Below, piece after piece: positions 53,229 to 62,417 of a stretch of 64,000 nt of DNA; the stretch's first letter is position 1; each line of letters opens with the position of its first letter. The notes under the pieces are model-generated. The model made no database searches, was not told the origin of the DNA, and saw nothing but the letters and a program-made list of their open reading frames with translations. The position numbers and the translations under genes were made by a program. This stretch comes from Verrucomicrobiia bacterium. Lineage in GTDB: Bacteria > Verrucomicrobiota > Verrucomicrobiia > Opitutales > Cerasicoccaceae. The DNA lies in NCBI GenBank assembly GCA_030432235.1, contig JAUIHT010000005.1:310001-374000 (forward strand), read 5' to 3'.

Positions 53229-53307
53229 GTACGTGTCCGCACAGGGCATTCATGGGGCGTAGCCCCATTGAGATGCGCAGCATCTCGGGTGCAGGGCCGC
53301 TGCCCTG
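53229..53307. repeat. stop-to-stop triple-hairpin repeat element
   Basis: The entire 79-bp gap between convergent stops holds ATGGGGC-gta-GCCCCAT (53252-53268), GAGATGC-gca-GCATCTC (53270-53286) and CAGGGC-cgct-GCCCTG (53292-53307). The left end, GTACGTGTCCGCACAGGGC, is a diverged version of the terminal repeat at 32755. This is the clearest copy of the family. Confidence 0.8.
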
Positions 53308-53895
53308 TTACTTCATGAAGTGGGTCCAGTTGCTGTCGATTTCAGCCTCGGGCACGGAACTGGAAAACGGTCGCCAGCGTGGGCGCTTGGGATGCTTTTT
53401 CAGGTGCATGCCGGCCTTGTGCGGCAGACGGTTTGCCTTGCGCGTGTTGCAGGGGATGCAGGACGTGACGATGTTCTCCCAGGAGGTCTTACCCCCCATA
53501 TCTCTGGGAATAACGTGGTCCAGATTCAATTCCTTCTCGTGAAAGTGTCCGCCGCAGTACTGGCAGACATAGCCATCCCGCTCGAACACAGCGCGGCGGT
53601 TAAACTTCACTTCCTTGGCTGGGATGCGATCGTAGCCGCGCAGCAGAAGTACCGACGGGATACGTACTTTCATACGCACCGTGTGCAGGCAATCGCTGTC
53701 CTTGCGGGGCGGTTTTTCCAGGGAGAATTCCAGCCACTCGGTCCCGGTCATGACGCGGAACTCGCCGTCGATGGTGTTAATAACCTGAGCGTGGTCCTGC
53801 ATCAACAGGCTGAAGGCGCGCTTTACCCCGACGATGTTAACTGCCTGCCACAGGCGGTTTAGCACCAAAATCCGACGTGAGAGCGCATCTGCCAT
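53308..53895 (-). CDS. HNH endonuclease
   Basis: 195 residues. After an N-terminal region common to bacterial McrA-like HNH proteins (RRILVLNRLWQAVNIVGVKR), the zinc/HNH module reads VFERDGYVCQYCGGHFHEKE, NLDHVIPRDMGGKTSWENIV and TSCIPCNTRKANRLP, with both CxxC pairs and the His-Asn-His core. Stand-alone proteins of this type are widespread chromosomal genes whose target is unclear. There is no methylase nearby, so restriction is not implied. Confidence 0.92.
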   Translation of the reverse strand: MADALSRRILVLNRLWQAVNIVGVKRAFSLLMQDHAQVINTIDGEFRVMTGTEWLEFSLEKPPRKDSDCLHTVRMKVRIPSVLLLRGYDRIPAKEVKFNRRAVFERDGYVCQYCGGHFHEKELNLDHVIPRDMGGKTSWENIVTSCIPCNTRKANRLPHKAGMHLKKHPKRPRWRPFSSSVPEAEIDSNWTHFMK

Positions 53896-53943
53896 GACGG
53901 AACCAGTGTCGTAACCGAGATTGTGAATAAGTCAAAGCAATTC

Positions 53944-53955
53944 CGCAACGTTGCG
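53944..53955. promoter_or_regulatory. 12-bp perfect palindrome in a divergent promoter region
   Basis: CGCAACGTTGCG lies 49 bp from the HNH start and 83 bp from the next gene. It is a candidate operator; the regulator is unknown. Confidence 0.4.
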
Positions 53956-54037
53956 AAGCTGTTACATTTTCCTGGCGCCGATAAGAGCGTGAGAATCCAT
54001 TTGCAAAGTCGGAAACCGAGCCACTAGCCTGCCCGCC

Positions 54038-54757
54038 ATGCGTGCCCTCATCGTGCTGTGCCTGTTCCCCATACTGTTTGTTTCCCTGCAAGCCACCGTC
54101 GATGATCCTGCGCTGGAGGCCCTGCTCGAGCGACATATCGAGGCGCTGGGCGGCCGTGTGGCTATGCAGAGCATAAAAACGCTCAGGGAGAGCGGGCTTA
54201 TCATTTCAGCCGACGAAAAAGACAAGAAGCTGCTGCTGGTGCGCAAGCGGCCGAACCTGATACGTCTGAACATCATCGCCGACGAGATCCGTCTCATCGT
54301 GGGCTATGACGGCAAGGAGGTCTGGTACTATTACGACTTCCATGGCGAACGCAAAAGCCCGGAGGAGAAGCACGAGGAGCTCTCAGCCATCAAGCGCGAT
54401 TCCTTTTTCTGGCCGCCTCCGTCCGAATTTGAAGACACCGCCTACCACTTCGAACAACTCGAGGATGAGGAAATCAACGGCAAGTCTCAATACGTGGTTA
54501 AGTTGACCATCGAGGGCATGCCGGGACATGAGCTTTTTTATCTGGATCAAAACACGATGATGATTTCACGCCGTACGGTCTTCGCGGGCGATGAAACCAC
54601 GATCATCACGGATTATTCAGCCTACCGCCTGGTAAACGGCGTACGCATGCCCTATCGCATGGAAACCACCAGTGACAAAGGCAAGACGGTGACTATCACG
54701 ATGGATTCGATTAAGGCCAACAAAGGCGTATTCGACTCCTACTTCGAGAAGCCCTGA
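54038..54757 (+). CDS. LolA/LolB-like periplasmic protein
   Basis: 239 residues with a signal peptide (MRALIVLCLFPILFVSLQA). The body fits the half-barrel of outer-membrane lipoprotein-sorting proteins: LLERHIEALGGRVAMQSIKT, then long beta strands KKLLLVRKRPNLIRLNIIAD and GYDGKEVWYYYDFHG, and YLDQNTMMISRR. It is probably a lipid or lipoprotein carrier in the periplasm, but a partner Lol ABC system is not in the window. Its stop is 11 bp from the convergent chaperone gene. Confidence 0.72.
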   Translation: MRALIVLCLFPILFVSLQATVDDPALEALLERHIEALGGRVAMQSIKTLRESGLIISADEKDKKLLLVRKRPNLIRLNIIADEIRLIVGYDGKEVWYYYDFHGERKSPEEKHEELSAIKRDSFFWPPPSEFEDTAYHFEQLEDEEINGKSQYVVKLTIEGMPGHELFYLDQNTMMISRRTVFAGDETTIITDYSAYRLVNGVRMPYRMETTSDKGKTVTITMDSIKANKGVFDSYFEKP

Positions 54758-54768
54758 ACTGAGAGAAC

Positions 54769-56409
54769 TTAAAACTCCTGCGGGACGACGCGGGCTTCCT
54801 CCTGCGTGATCAACTCGTTCAGAATACCCTGGGCGGTGGCGCGCCCGGCAAAGGTCGTCATCTGTCCGACATTTTCCTCGATTTTCGGTGAATCCAGTGG
54901 AACGTCCGGAGTTTCCTTTCCGGACACATAAATGTAGGTGCCCAGGCTGCCAAATGCCATCAGGTCTTCCACCTCGCCGACCTTCATTCCCTGTATCGTC
55001 TGCAGGACGAAGTAGTCCAGGCCCTGAGGCGGACTGTTAAAGGTAAAGTCGCTGTAGCTTTGGACCGTCAGCCCAAGGGATTCGGCGGTTTCCTTGAAGG
55101 ACTTGCCGGCGGTGGCGGCGGCCTGCAGCTCCTTTTTGATTTCCAGCGCACGCAGGTTATACAAACGGCGCGTCTCGGACGTTTTGTAGTCCTCCAGCAC
55201 CTGCTCGCGAATATCCGCCAGGGCGGGTGTCGAGCTGGGCAGCTCTTCCTCAAGGAAGAAGATGGCCGCGCCGTCATCCAGAGCCACAGCGTCAGTGTAG
55301 AAGCGGGCATCGTCCAATCCGGCAGCTTGTGCCAGGGCGGACTGCGGCACCCCGGGTACGGAGGACTCGGGCTTACTGCGTGAAAACGGCGCCAGCGTCA
55401 CCAGTTTCTTGCCGTGCTCCTTGGCAAAAGCAGCGACGGACTGTGCATTGGGCTCGAGCTTTTCCGCGTAGACGGCCTCATAGGCGGCCACGGCCAGCTC
55501 GTTGGCTGCGTTGATAGCCAGCTCCTGAGCCTGTGTTTTCTTCCAACCGGCGATGACATCGGCGCGCACGGCATCGATGGGCTGTGGCTTGCCGTCTTCG
55601 CCCTTGGGGAACTCGTTGCGGTGTACCCGATAGTAATTGAGCTGTTGGGCCTCTGTCGGCTCGTCAACATCACCGACAAACTCGGACGTGGGAAAACCAA
55701 CATAGGAGACGACAATGCGCGGGCCGGTGGCGAAGCGCATTTCGTTTTCCTCATAAAATTTCTGCAGATTCTCATCCGTCGGCTGCAAATCCGGCTTGAA
55801 GCCACCCTGGTCGAATTCGGCCACGGAAACATCCCAAACGGTATCAGTCATTTCGATTTGCCGCTTGGCCATGTAAGGCAAGACGTAGCCGGGGCCTCCG
55901 AGAGCGCCCATGACCTTGCCGATGCGGTAATCGTCACTGATGACCTGCAACAGTGCCTGCTCGCCACCCCGCTGCGGCGAATTCTGCATCGAATCCAGCA
56001 TCTTGGTGTACAGATCCGGGCTGAAGCTGCCGGTCCTGCGATCCTGGAAGGCAGGCAGGCCGCGAATGTACTCGGCCATCTGCGCATCGTTCGGACCGGG
56101 CATATTGAGTTGATTGGCCAAATAAAGCGCCGTGATGCGCTGAAAAAACGCTCCCTGGAAAGAATTGCGGTTGAGCTGCTGCCCGTTCAGCTCGGCGCTG
56201 AGGATGACGTCCTGCTCAATGGCCTGCTTCTCGCGGGGCGAGTTCAGGTTCACACCAAAGAACTCCATCTTGATGTCCTGCGGATTGCTGGAGCCGATGC
56301 CGCCGGTGTTGCCGATGGTAAAGACGAAGGCGACGATGATGATGGCCAACAAGCCGCTGAAGAGCCACTTGTAGTGCTTTTGGAGGAGGTTTTGGAGCCA
56401 GGAAATCAT
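54769..56409 (-). CDS. SurA/PpiD-like periplasmic chaperone
   Basis: 546 residues. A short cytoplasmic start and one membrane helix (WLFSGLLAIIIVAFVFTIGN) are followed by a SurA_N-type helical domain (LNGQQLNRNSFQGAFFQRIT, PAFQDRRTGSFSPDLYTKML). A long helical C-terminal half (LADIREQVLEDYKTSETRRL) comes last. I cannot find a clear parvulin rotamase core, so activity as a prolyl isomerase is uncertain. It probably assists folding of outer-membrane proteins. ATG 56409 (MISWLQNLLQ) sits just before the membrane helix; the longer reading is poor. Confidence 0.8.
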   Translation of the reverse strand: MISWLQNLLQKHYKWLFSGLLAIIIVAFVFTIGNTGGIGSSNPQDIKMEFFGVNLNSPREKQAIEQDVILSAELNGQQLNRNSFQGAFFQRITALYLANQLNMPGPNDAQMAEYIRGLPAFQDRRTGSFSPDLYTKMLDSMQNSPQRGGEQALLQVISDDYRIGKVMGALGGPGYVLPYMAKRQIEMTDTVWDVSVAEFDQGGFKPDLQPTDENLQKFYEENEMRFATGPRIVVSYVGFPTSEFVGDVDEPTEAQQLNYYRVHRNEFPKGEDGKPQPIDAVRADVIAGWKKTQAQELAINAANELAVAAYEAVYAEKLEPNAQSVAAFAKEHGKKLVTLAPFSRSKPESSVPGVPQSALAQAAGLDDARFYTDAVALDDGAAIFFLEEELPSSTPALADIREQVLEDYKTSETRRLYNLRALEIKKELQAAATAGKSFKETAESLGLTVQSYSDFTFNSPPQGLDYFVLQTIQGMKVGEVEDLMAFGSLGTYIYVSGKETPDVPLDSPKIEENVGQMTTFAGRATAQGILNELITQEEARVVPQEF

Positions 56410-56565
56410 GGGTTTTGATTGGGTGAACCGCTGCGGGGACAGCAAAAACCGCACAGAGTTGCCTGCATGGGGCCGGGCTGTCAATTCAGTAGATCGCCTG
56501 CTTTCCTATTGATATGGTGTTTGATTCCCTAAGGCGGGCATGCTTGGATAAACATTTATCAAGCC

Positions 56566-57771
56566 ATGGGAGTATCACCAGAGACGGATTACGGGTTGGA
56601 AGGTTTCGGCACTTCCGCCTCCAAGCTGTTTGCCGCGGTCATGGAGCAATCGCCCGATCATATCTATATCAAGGATACCGCCAGTCGCTTTATTGCCATC
56701 AGCCGCGCCATGGCCCGGGACTTCGGTCTGGATTCTCCCAAGGATGCCATCGGCAAAACCGACTTTGACATCTTCACTGAGGAGCACGCCCGTCAGGCTT
56801 ACGAAGACGAGCAGGAAATCCTGCGGACCGGCACGCCCATCCTGAACAAGGTGGAAAAGGAAACCTGGGAGGACGGCCACGTCACCTGGGTATCCTCGAC
56901 CAAAGCTCCTCTCTTCCTAGGTAGTGGAAAAATCGTCGGCCTCATCGGCATCTCCCGCGACGTCACCTCTGAGCATGAGGCACAGCAGGCCCTCGAAGCC
57001 AACGAGCGCAAACTGAAGCAGCGTGACGTGCATATCCGGCGTGACCTGCGCAGCGCCCGCCACGTCCAGCAGGTTTTCATTCCCGGCGATATCCCCAAGG
57101 TACCGGGCCTCAAGCTTGCCCTGCGCCTGCTGCCCATGGAGGAGGTCGGCGGCGACATTATCACCTTTCCTGTCGGCCAAAGACACGGCCTGCTTTTCTT
57201 TCTTGGGGACGTTACCGGCCACGGGGTGACCGCCGCGCTCTTCACCCTCCTGGTCAAGTACCTGACCGACCGACAGGGAGAGGGCTACGATGGCAGCCCG
57301 CAACACTTCCTCAAACAAATCAACGGTGGCCTGATCGGACGCATCCCCGACGGCTTCGTGGCTGGCTTGTGCGGGCATCTGCTGCCCCGCCCCAACGGAG
57401 GAGCCACCTTGCTGGCCTCCAACGCCGGACATCCGGAATTCATCCACTACCAAAAGGCCACAGACCGCGCCGAGTTGGTCAAGCTGCCCATGGGTAACGT
57501 CCTCGGGTTACCCCTGGAGGCCGGTTCGCCCGATACTTCCTACGAGTTGGAGCCCGGAGACCGGTTGCTCTTTTTCACCGACGGCATTATCGAAATGCCC
57601 AACTCCAAAGGCGGGGAATTCGGCCACAATCGCACGGTAGCCGCTCTGGCTAATTGCAGCAAGCTACCTCTGGAAGAGGCGGCCGACCGGCTCATTACGG
57701 AGGCGCGTGCCTTCAGCGGCGGAGGCAAACCCAAGGACGATCTATCCCTGCTATTGATTGAAATCGAATAG
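56566..57771 (+). CDS. PAS domain-SpoIIE type PP2C phosphatase
   Basis: 401 residues. A PAS sensor (about 19-140: FAAVMEQSPDHIYIKDTASR, then WVSSTKAPLFLGSGKIVGLI) is joined by a helical linker to a SpoIIE/RsbU-like serine phosphatase (about 170-401). Metal-binding aspartates lie in MEEVGGDIITFPVG, GDVTGHGVTAALFTLLVKYL, DRLLFFTDGIIE and KDDLSLLLIEI. Such proteins dephosphorylate anti-anti-sigma factors in partner-switching stress responses. No anti-sigma partner is adjacent. A signal-controlled regulator is inferred. Confidence 0.9.
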   Translation: MGVSPETDYGLEGFGTSASKLFAAVMEQSPDHIYIKDTASRFIAISRAMARDFGLDSPKDAIGKTDFDIFTEEHARQAYEDEQEILRTGTPILNKVEKETWEDGHVTWVSSTKAPLFLGSGKIVGLIGISRDVTSEHEAQQALEANERKLKQRDVHIRRDLRSARHVQQVFIPGDIPKVPGLKLALRLLPMEEVGGDIITFPVGQRHGLLFFLGDVTGHGVTAALFTLLVKYLTDRQGEGYDGSPQHFLKQINGGLIGRIPDGFVAGLCGHLLPRPNGGATLLASNAGHPEFIHYQKATDRAELVKLPMGNVLGLPLEAGSPDTSYELEPGDRLLFFTDGIIEMPNSKGGEFGHNRTVAALANCSKLPLEEAADRLITEARAFSGGGKPKDDLSLLLIEIE

Positions 57772-57812
57772 CTGGGCGCAAGGTCCCTGAAATAAATCCC
57801 CGAGAAGACGCT

Positions 57813-57850
57813 CGTATAAAAAGCGTAACGAAATCGTAAGCAGAGCGTAA
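57813..57850 (+). promoter_or_regulatory. four direct repeats at 11-bp spacing, PhoB/OmpR-type operator candidate
   Basis: CGTAT at 57813 and CGTAA at 57824, 57835 and 57846 are exactly 11 bp (one helical turn) apart. CGTAACG-AAAT-CGTAAGC has the Pho-box layout of two 7-bp repeats with a 4-bp AT spacer, though not its E. coli sequence. The palindrome GACCA-ct-TGGTC (57853-57864) follows at once. It is 71 nt upstream of the DUF1800 gene. Confidence 0.6.
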
Positions 57851-57921
57851 AAGACCACTTGGTCCACGAATCCGGCTGGAAAATAAGGCCGTGATACTGT
57901 AGGCATTTAGCCCTAGAATCA

Positions 57922-60441
57922 ATGAATCGCCTACCCATATTTCTGACCGTCTGCCTAATCTCCTCAATTAGCGCGCGTGCTATGGTCGACGACAACGGCA
58001 ATGGCCTGAGTGACGTCTGGGAGATGGTCAATGACGCCGACGGCCTGAGCGGTGCCCTGGATTCCGACCACGACGGGGCGACCGATGCCCAGGAGGCGGA
58101 AGCCGGTACTCACCCCCTGAATCCCCATTCCCGCTTTAGCGTCGGTATGAACGGCGACGAAGTCAGTTGGATGGCCCAACCCGGCAAACTGTATTCCGTG
58201 GAACGCAGCCAGGACCTCACGGCAGTTACATGGGAAACGGTCGGCACCTTCGTCGGCCTGGGATACACACAGAGCTTTATCGACGAGCAGGCCGAAGGTA
58301 CTTGGTTTTACCGCATCGTGGCCCTGGACACCGATACCGACGCCGACGGGGTCAACGACTGGGAGGAAATGCAGGTCGGCTACGACCCGAATAGCGCCTA
58401 CAGCCTGCGACTCCCGCAGACAGACCTGCAACGCCTCACCACCGCCCTCGGCACGGCCAACCAGGTATCCGTCGCAGCCATCGATCCGGTCACCTCGGAA
58501 AGTTGGCCAGACCCGGCAGTCTTCGTCCTGCGGCGTAGCGGTGGTGTGAACGCCTTTAATGCCAGCGTAGCCCTTACCGGTACGGCCGTCCAGGGAAGCG
58601 ACTACGCGGCGGTCACCTTGCCCGTAGCCTTTGCCCCGGGGCAAATCGAGGCCTACGTTTACATTACTCCCCTGGAAGACGCCGCTGTCGAGGGCGACGA
58701 GACGGTCATCCTCACCCTGCAAAGTTCTGCCGACTACAGCATCGGCACGGATACGGACACCGTGACCATCCAGGATGCCAGCTACCTCCCCACCGCCAAG
58801 GAGGCCGCACGCTTCCTCAGCCAGGCCACCTTCGGACCCACGCCGGAGTTGATCGCGGAAGTGCAAAGCATGGGCATCGAGGCCTGGATCGACGACCAGT
58901 TCACGCAGCCCGTGGGCGAGCTCCAGCCTGTGCTCGACGCGATCGACTGGGGCGAAGGCGAAGGACAGATTGCGGGCCCCTACAACCATCACAAGTTACT
59001 GGCATGGTGGGAACAGGCCATGCGAGGCCCAGACCCCCTGCGGCAACGCGTCGGGTTTGCCATGAGCGAGATTTTTGTCGTTTCGGATAACTCCGTGGAG
59101 ATTCCGCGAGGCGTGCTTAACTATTACGACATGCTCCTGAACAACGCGTTCGGCAACTACCGCGAGCTCATTGAGGACATCACTTATCACCCCGTCATGG
59201 GCGTCTATCTGAGCCATCGCGGCAACCAGCCGCCCGACCCGGCCCTGAACCGCTTCCCGGATGAAAACTACGCGCGTGAAATCATGCAGCTGTTTTCCAT
59301 CGGCCTGTGGATGCTCAACAATGACGGCACGCAGCAGCTCGACGGCCTGGGCAATCCCATAGCCACCTACGACAACGACGACATTACCAATCTCGCCCGC
59401 GTCTTCACCGGCATGAGCTGGGGCTATGGGAACACCTCCGTCTGGTGGGAGTTCTTTTGGCCGGATACTACGGCCGATTACACCGAGTACTATCTTATCC
59501 CGATGGCAGTCTGGAACGGCCCCTACTCCGTCTGGGTGGAGACCGAACCTGATGTGTGGGAAGAAACGACCGTCTACTACCACGACCAGGACGCCAAAAC
59601 TGTACTCGGCGTCGACCTGCCCGCCAACGATCCGCTCAGCCCCGAGCCCGGCTACGCCGTCAACGACATCGACCGCGCCCTCGACGTGCTGTTCAACCAC
59701 CAGAACACCGCCCCCTTCATCGCGCACGCGCTCATCCAGCGCATGGTCACGTCTAATCCCTCGCCCGCCTATGTGGCACGTGTGGCCGAGGCCTTCAACG
59801 GCGGCGGTCCCTACAACCCCGGAGGCATCCGCGGTGACATGAAAGCGGTCATCAAGGCCATCTTTCTAGACCCCGAGGCTCGCAGTCTGGACAGCCAGGA
59901 CACCGCGACCTTCGGCAAGCTGCGCGTGCCCTACCTGCGCTATATCGCTTTCTCGCGCGCCTTCAACGCTCTGCCGGGTGAGGGCTCCGTCTATGGTTCG
60001 CTCTATGAAGTCTTATGGATCGGCGGCGACCTCGGCATGCAGCCCATGAGCTCGCCCAGCGTTTTCAACTTCTACCAACCCTATTACCAGCCGCCCGGTA
60101 CGATTAAAGACCTCGGTCTGACCGGACCGGAATTCCAGATCACCAACGCCGTTACCGGCATCACCCTGCCCAACCTTTTCTTCAGTTCCGTTTTCTGGGG
60201 TTACCCCGGCCCGAATGTCGAGATCGACATCTCTCCCATCACTGCCATGGCCGGAGACATTGACGCCATGCTCGATTACCTCGACAGCCTGCTGACCTAC
60301 GGGTCGCTTGGCGAGAGCACCCGGCAGACCGTTTATTACGCTCTCACGCGCTCGGACACCGCCTACATCGACAACCAGCAGCGCGCCCAGTTGGCCATTT
60401 TCCTCATCGTCACCTCGCCGGACTTCGCCGTGATTCGCTAA
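57922..60441 (+). CDS. secreted DUF1800 protein with calcium-binding repeats and Calx-beta domain
   Basis: 839 residues. A signal peptide is followed by thrombospondin type 3-like Asp-rich repeats (DDNGNGLSDVWEM, LDSDHDGATDAQEAEAGTHP) and a second set near 136. A Calx-beta-like domain (about 195-285, EGDETVILTLQSSADYSIGT) precedes a DUF1800 domain from about 290 (AARFLSQATFGPTPELIAEV) to the end. DUF1800 proteins are abundant in Planctomycetes and Verrucomicrobia; the function is unknown. The next gene encodes DUF1501, 12 nt downstream, the standard pairing. Confidence 0.92.
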   Translation: MNRLPIFLTVCLISSISARAMVDDNGNGLSDVWEMVNDADGLSGALDSDHDGATDAQEAEAGTHPLNPHSRFSVGMNGDEVSWMAQPGKLYSVERSQDLTAVTWETVGTFVGLGYTQSFIDEQAEGTWFYRIVALDTDTDADGVNDWEEMQVGYDPNSAYSLRLPQTDLQRLTTALGTANQVSVAAIDPVTSESWPDPAVFVLRRSGGVNAFNASVALTGTAVQGSDYAAVTLPVAFAPGQIEAYVYITPLEDAAVEGDETVILTLQSSADYSIGTDTDTVTIQDASYLPTAKEAARFLSQATFGPTPELIAEVQSMGIEAWIDDQFTQPVGELQPVLDAIDWGEGEGQIAGPYNHHKLLAWWEQAMRGPDPLRQRVGFAMSEIFVVSDNSVEIPRGVLNYYDMLLNNAFGNYRELIEDITYHPVMGVYLSHRGNQPPDPALNRFPDENYAREIMQLFSIGLWMLNNDGTQQLDGLGNPIATYDNDDITNLARVFTGMSWGYGNTSVWWEFFWPDTTADYTEYYLIPMAVWNGPYSVWVETEPDVWEETTVYYHDQDAKTVLGVDLPANDPLSPEPGYAVNDIDRALDVLFNHQNTAPFIAHALIQRMVTSNPSPAYVARVAEAFNGGGPYNPGGIRGDMKAVIKAIFLDPEARSLDSQDTATFGKLRVPYLRYIAFSRAFNALPGEGSVYGSLYEVLWIGGDLGMQPMSSPSVFNFYQPYYQPPGTIKDLGLTGPEFQITNAVTGITLPNLFFSSVFWGYPGPNVEIDISPITAMAGDIDAMLDYLDSLLTYGSLGESTRQTVYYALTRSDTAYIDNQQRAQLAIFLIVTSPDFAVIR

Positions 60442-60453
60442 ACCTATTTTGTC

Positions 60454-61878
60454 ATGAATCCCAAAACACTCCTCACGCGCCGGAAATTCCTCGGCCAAGC
60501 CAGCTGTGCCGCGGTCAGTTCAACGGCGCTGTTCTCGACGCTGTTGAATCTCCGCATGGCCAACACCGCTGCCGCGCAGACCGTCCCGGGCACTGGCGAC
60601 TACAAGGCGCTCGTGTGCCTCTTCTTTGCCGGTGGCATGGACTCCTATAACATGCTGGTGCCTTTCGGCGATACCGAGTACAACGAATACGCCGCCATCC
60701 GGGGAGCCGACCAAGAGGCGGGCGGTCTGGCTCTGAACAAAAGCGGCGGCGAGATTTTACCCCTCACCCTCGCCCAACCCATCGGCAAAGACCTCGGCGT
60801 GCACATGGCCATGCCGGAAATGCAGGCACTCTTCAACGCCGGCAACGCCGCCTTTGTCTCCAACGTCGGAACCCTGGTCGAGCCCACCACTCGCGCCCAG
60901 ATGGAGGCCGAGTCCGTCATCCTGCCGCTGGGGCTGTACTCGCATGCCGACCAGATTCGCCAGTGGCAAACCTCCGTACCGCAAAGCACCACCGCCATCG
61001 GCTGGGGCGGGCGTTCCGCCGACCTGCTCGCCGCCCTCAACGACAGCAACCGCATCTCCATGAACATCTCCGTGGCCGGTAGCAACGTCTGGCAATCCGG
61101 CAACTCCGTCTTCGAGTACGTCATCAATCCCGGTGCGGCCAACGGCGCGGTGGCGCGCACCTACTACGACGCCACCTGGGGCTATAATCCGGCCATGAAC
61201 GCGGCTGTCGACAGCCAGCTTTCCCAGCAATACAAGAATATCTTCCAGCAGACCTTCGCCGACACCAGCCGCAACGCCATTGACGCCCAGCAGGAGTTTT
61301 CCACCGCCCTCGAAGGAGTGACGCTCAACACTGTTTTCCCCGCCAATTATGTAGGGCAGCAGCTGCAAATGGTCGCGCGCAGCATCGCCGCGCACGCCAC
61401 TCTGGGTATGAACCGCCAGACCTTCTTCGTGCAGGTCGGCGGCTGGGACCACCACGACGAAGTCCTGGATAACATGACCGGGATGCTGCCACTCGTCAGC
61501 CAGGGCGTGAGCGCCTTCTACGACGCCATGGTGGAAATCAACGAGCAGAACAACGTCACGCTTTTCACCGCCTCCGATTTTGGCCGCACCCTGACTTCCA
61601 ACGGCGCCGGCTCAGACCACGCCTGGGGCGGCAACCACTTCGTCGTCGGCGGCGCGGTCAACGGTGCGCGCGTCTTCGGAACCTATCCCGACCTCTACGA
61701 GGACAACCCCCTCGACACCGGACGCGGGCGGCTCATCCCCACGACCTCGGTCGACGAGTACTTCGCCGAGCTGGCGCTGTGGTTCGGGGTCAGCCCACAG
61801 GACCTGCCCCTGGTGCTACCCAATGTGACCAATTTCTTCACCCCCGGCATCACCGGCCCCCTCGGCATCATGGCCTGA
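60454..61878 (+). CDS. DUF1501 protein with Tat signal
   Basis: 474 residues. The Tat signal TRRKFLGQASCAAVSS is at about 8-23. The DUF1501 domain follows: ALVCLFFAGGMDSYNMLVPF, GVHMAMPEMQALFNAGNAAF, FFVQVGGWDHHDEVLDNMTG, then TASDFGRTLTSNGAGSDHAW and GGNHFVVGG. The fold is related to alkaline phosphatase/sulphatase superfamily proteins, but the enzymatic role is not established. Tat export means it is folded before export. It is co-transcribed with the DUF1800 gene. Confidence 0.92.
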   Translation: MNPKTLLTRRKFLGQASCAAVSSTALFSTLLNLRMANTAAAQTVPGTGDYKALVCLFFAGGMDSYNMLVPFGDTEYNEYAAIRGADQEAGGLALNKSGGEILPLTLAQPIGKDLGVHMAMPEMQALFNAGNAAFVSNVGTLVEPTTRAQMEAESVILPLGLYSHADQIRQWQTSVPQSTTAIGWGGRSADLLAALNDSNRISMNISVAGSNVWQSGNSVFEYVINPGAANGAVARTYYDATWGYNPAMNAAVDSQLSQQYKNIFQQTFADTSRNAIDAQQEFSTALEGVTLNTVFPANYVGQQLQMVARSIAAHATLGMNRQTFFVQVGGWDHHDEVLDNMTGMLPLVSQGVSAFYDAMVEINEQNNVTLFTASDFGRTLTSNGAGSDHAWGGNHFVVGGAVNGARVFGTYPDLYEDNPLDTGRGRLIPTTSVDEYFAELALWFGVSPQDLPLVLPNVTNFFTPGITGPLGIMA

Positions 61879-61880
61879 TC

Positions 61881-62417
61881 ATGGGCAAGCGTTTGGCGAT
61901 ATTCGCGGCGCTGGTTGGTGCGTTTTGCCTGGCGCTGTTTCTCCTGTTTAATAAGCCCGAGGATATCGCGCCTCTAGCACCTCCGCCTGCACCCGGCTTA
62001 CAGCCATCCGCACCCCCGCTACAAGCAGCCATCCCCTACCCACCAGCGGCGCGTCAGCTTATGCGCGAGGACCTGACCGCCCAAGACGACCTCAAGGCCT
62101 TGGCCGAACTGCTGGTCCTTTACCGCGCAAACCACCGCGATCACGCCAGTCGTCCGCTCGGGCTCAACCGCGAGTTCACCGCCGCCCTGATCGAGAGGAA
62201 CGAATACGGACTCGCCCTGCTCCCGGCAGACCATCCGGCCATCAACGCCGATGGTGAGCTGACTGACCGCTGGGGCAGTCCCTACCAGTTCCACCCGCTC
62301 TCCAGCGACCAAGTAGAAATCCGATCCGCCGGCCCCGACCGCCAACTCTACACCGGCGACGATCTGATTTACTCGCCCATGGCTCCAGAAGAGAGAGCAG
62401 AACAGTTTAACCCCTGA
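61881..62417 (+). CDS. small anchored protein with pseudopilin-like C-terminus
   Basis: 178 residues. A hydrophobic N-terminal helix (LAIFAALVGAFCLALFLLF) and a Pro-rich linker (PLAPPPAPGLQPSAPPLQAA) precede a helical part (LKALAELLVLYRANHRDHA). The end DRWGSPYQFHPLS, SAGPDRQLYTGDDLIY is like the calcium-binding tail of GspG pseudopilins. It starts 2 nt after the DUF1501 stop, so it belongs to the same operon. It overlaps the convergent nuclease gene by 11 nt. The role is unknown. Confidence 0.8.
   Translation: MGKRLAIFAALVGAFCLALFLLFNKPEDIAPLAPPPAPGLQPSAPPLQAAIPYPPAARQLMREDLTAQDDLKALAELLVLYRANHRDHASRPLGLNREFTAALIERNEYGLALLPADHPAINADGELTDRWGSPYQFHPLSSDQVEIRSAGPDRQLYTGDDLIYSPMAPEERAEQFNP

Noticed and set aside
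53308-53895. restriction system around the HNH nuclease
   Set aside because: No methylase or specificity gene adjoins it. This type of HNH protein is commonly solitary.
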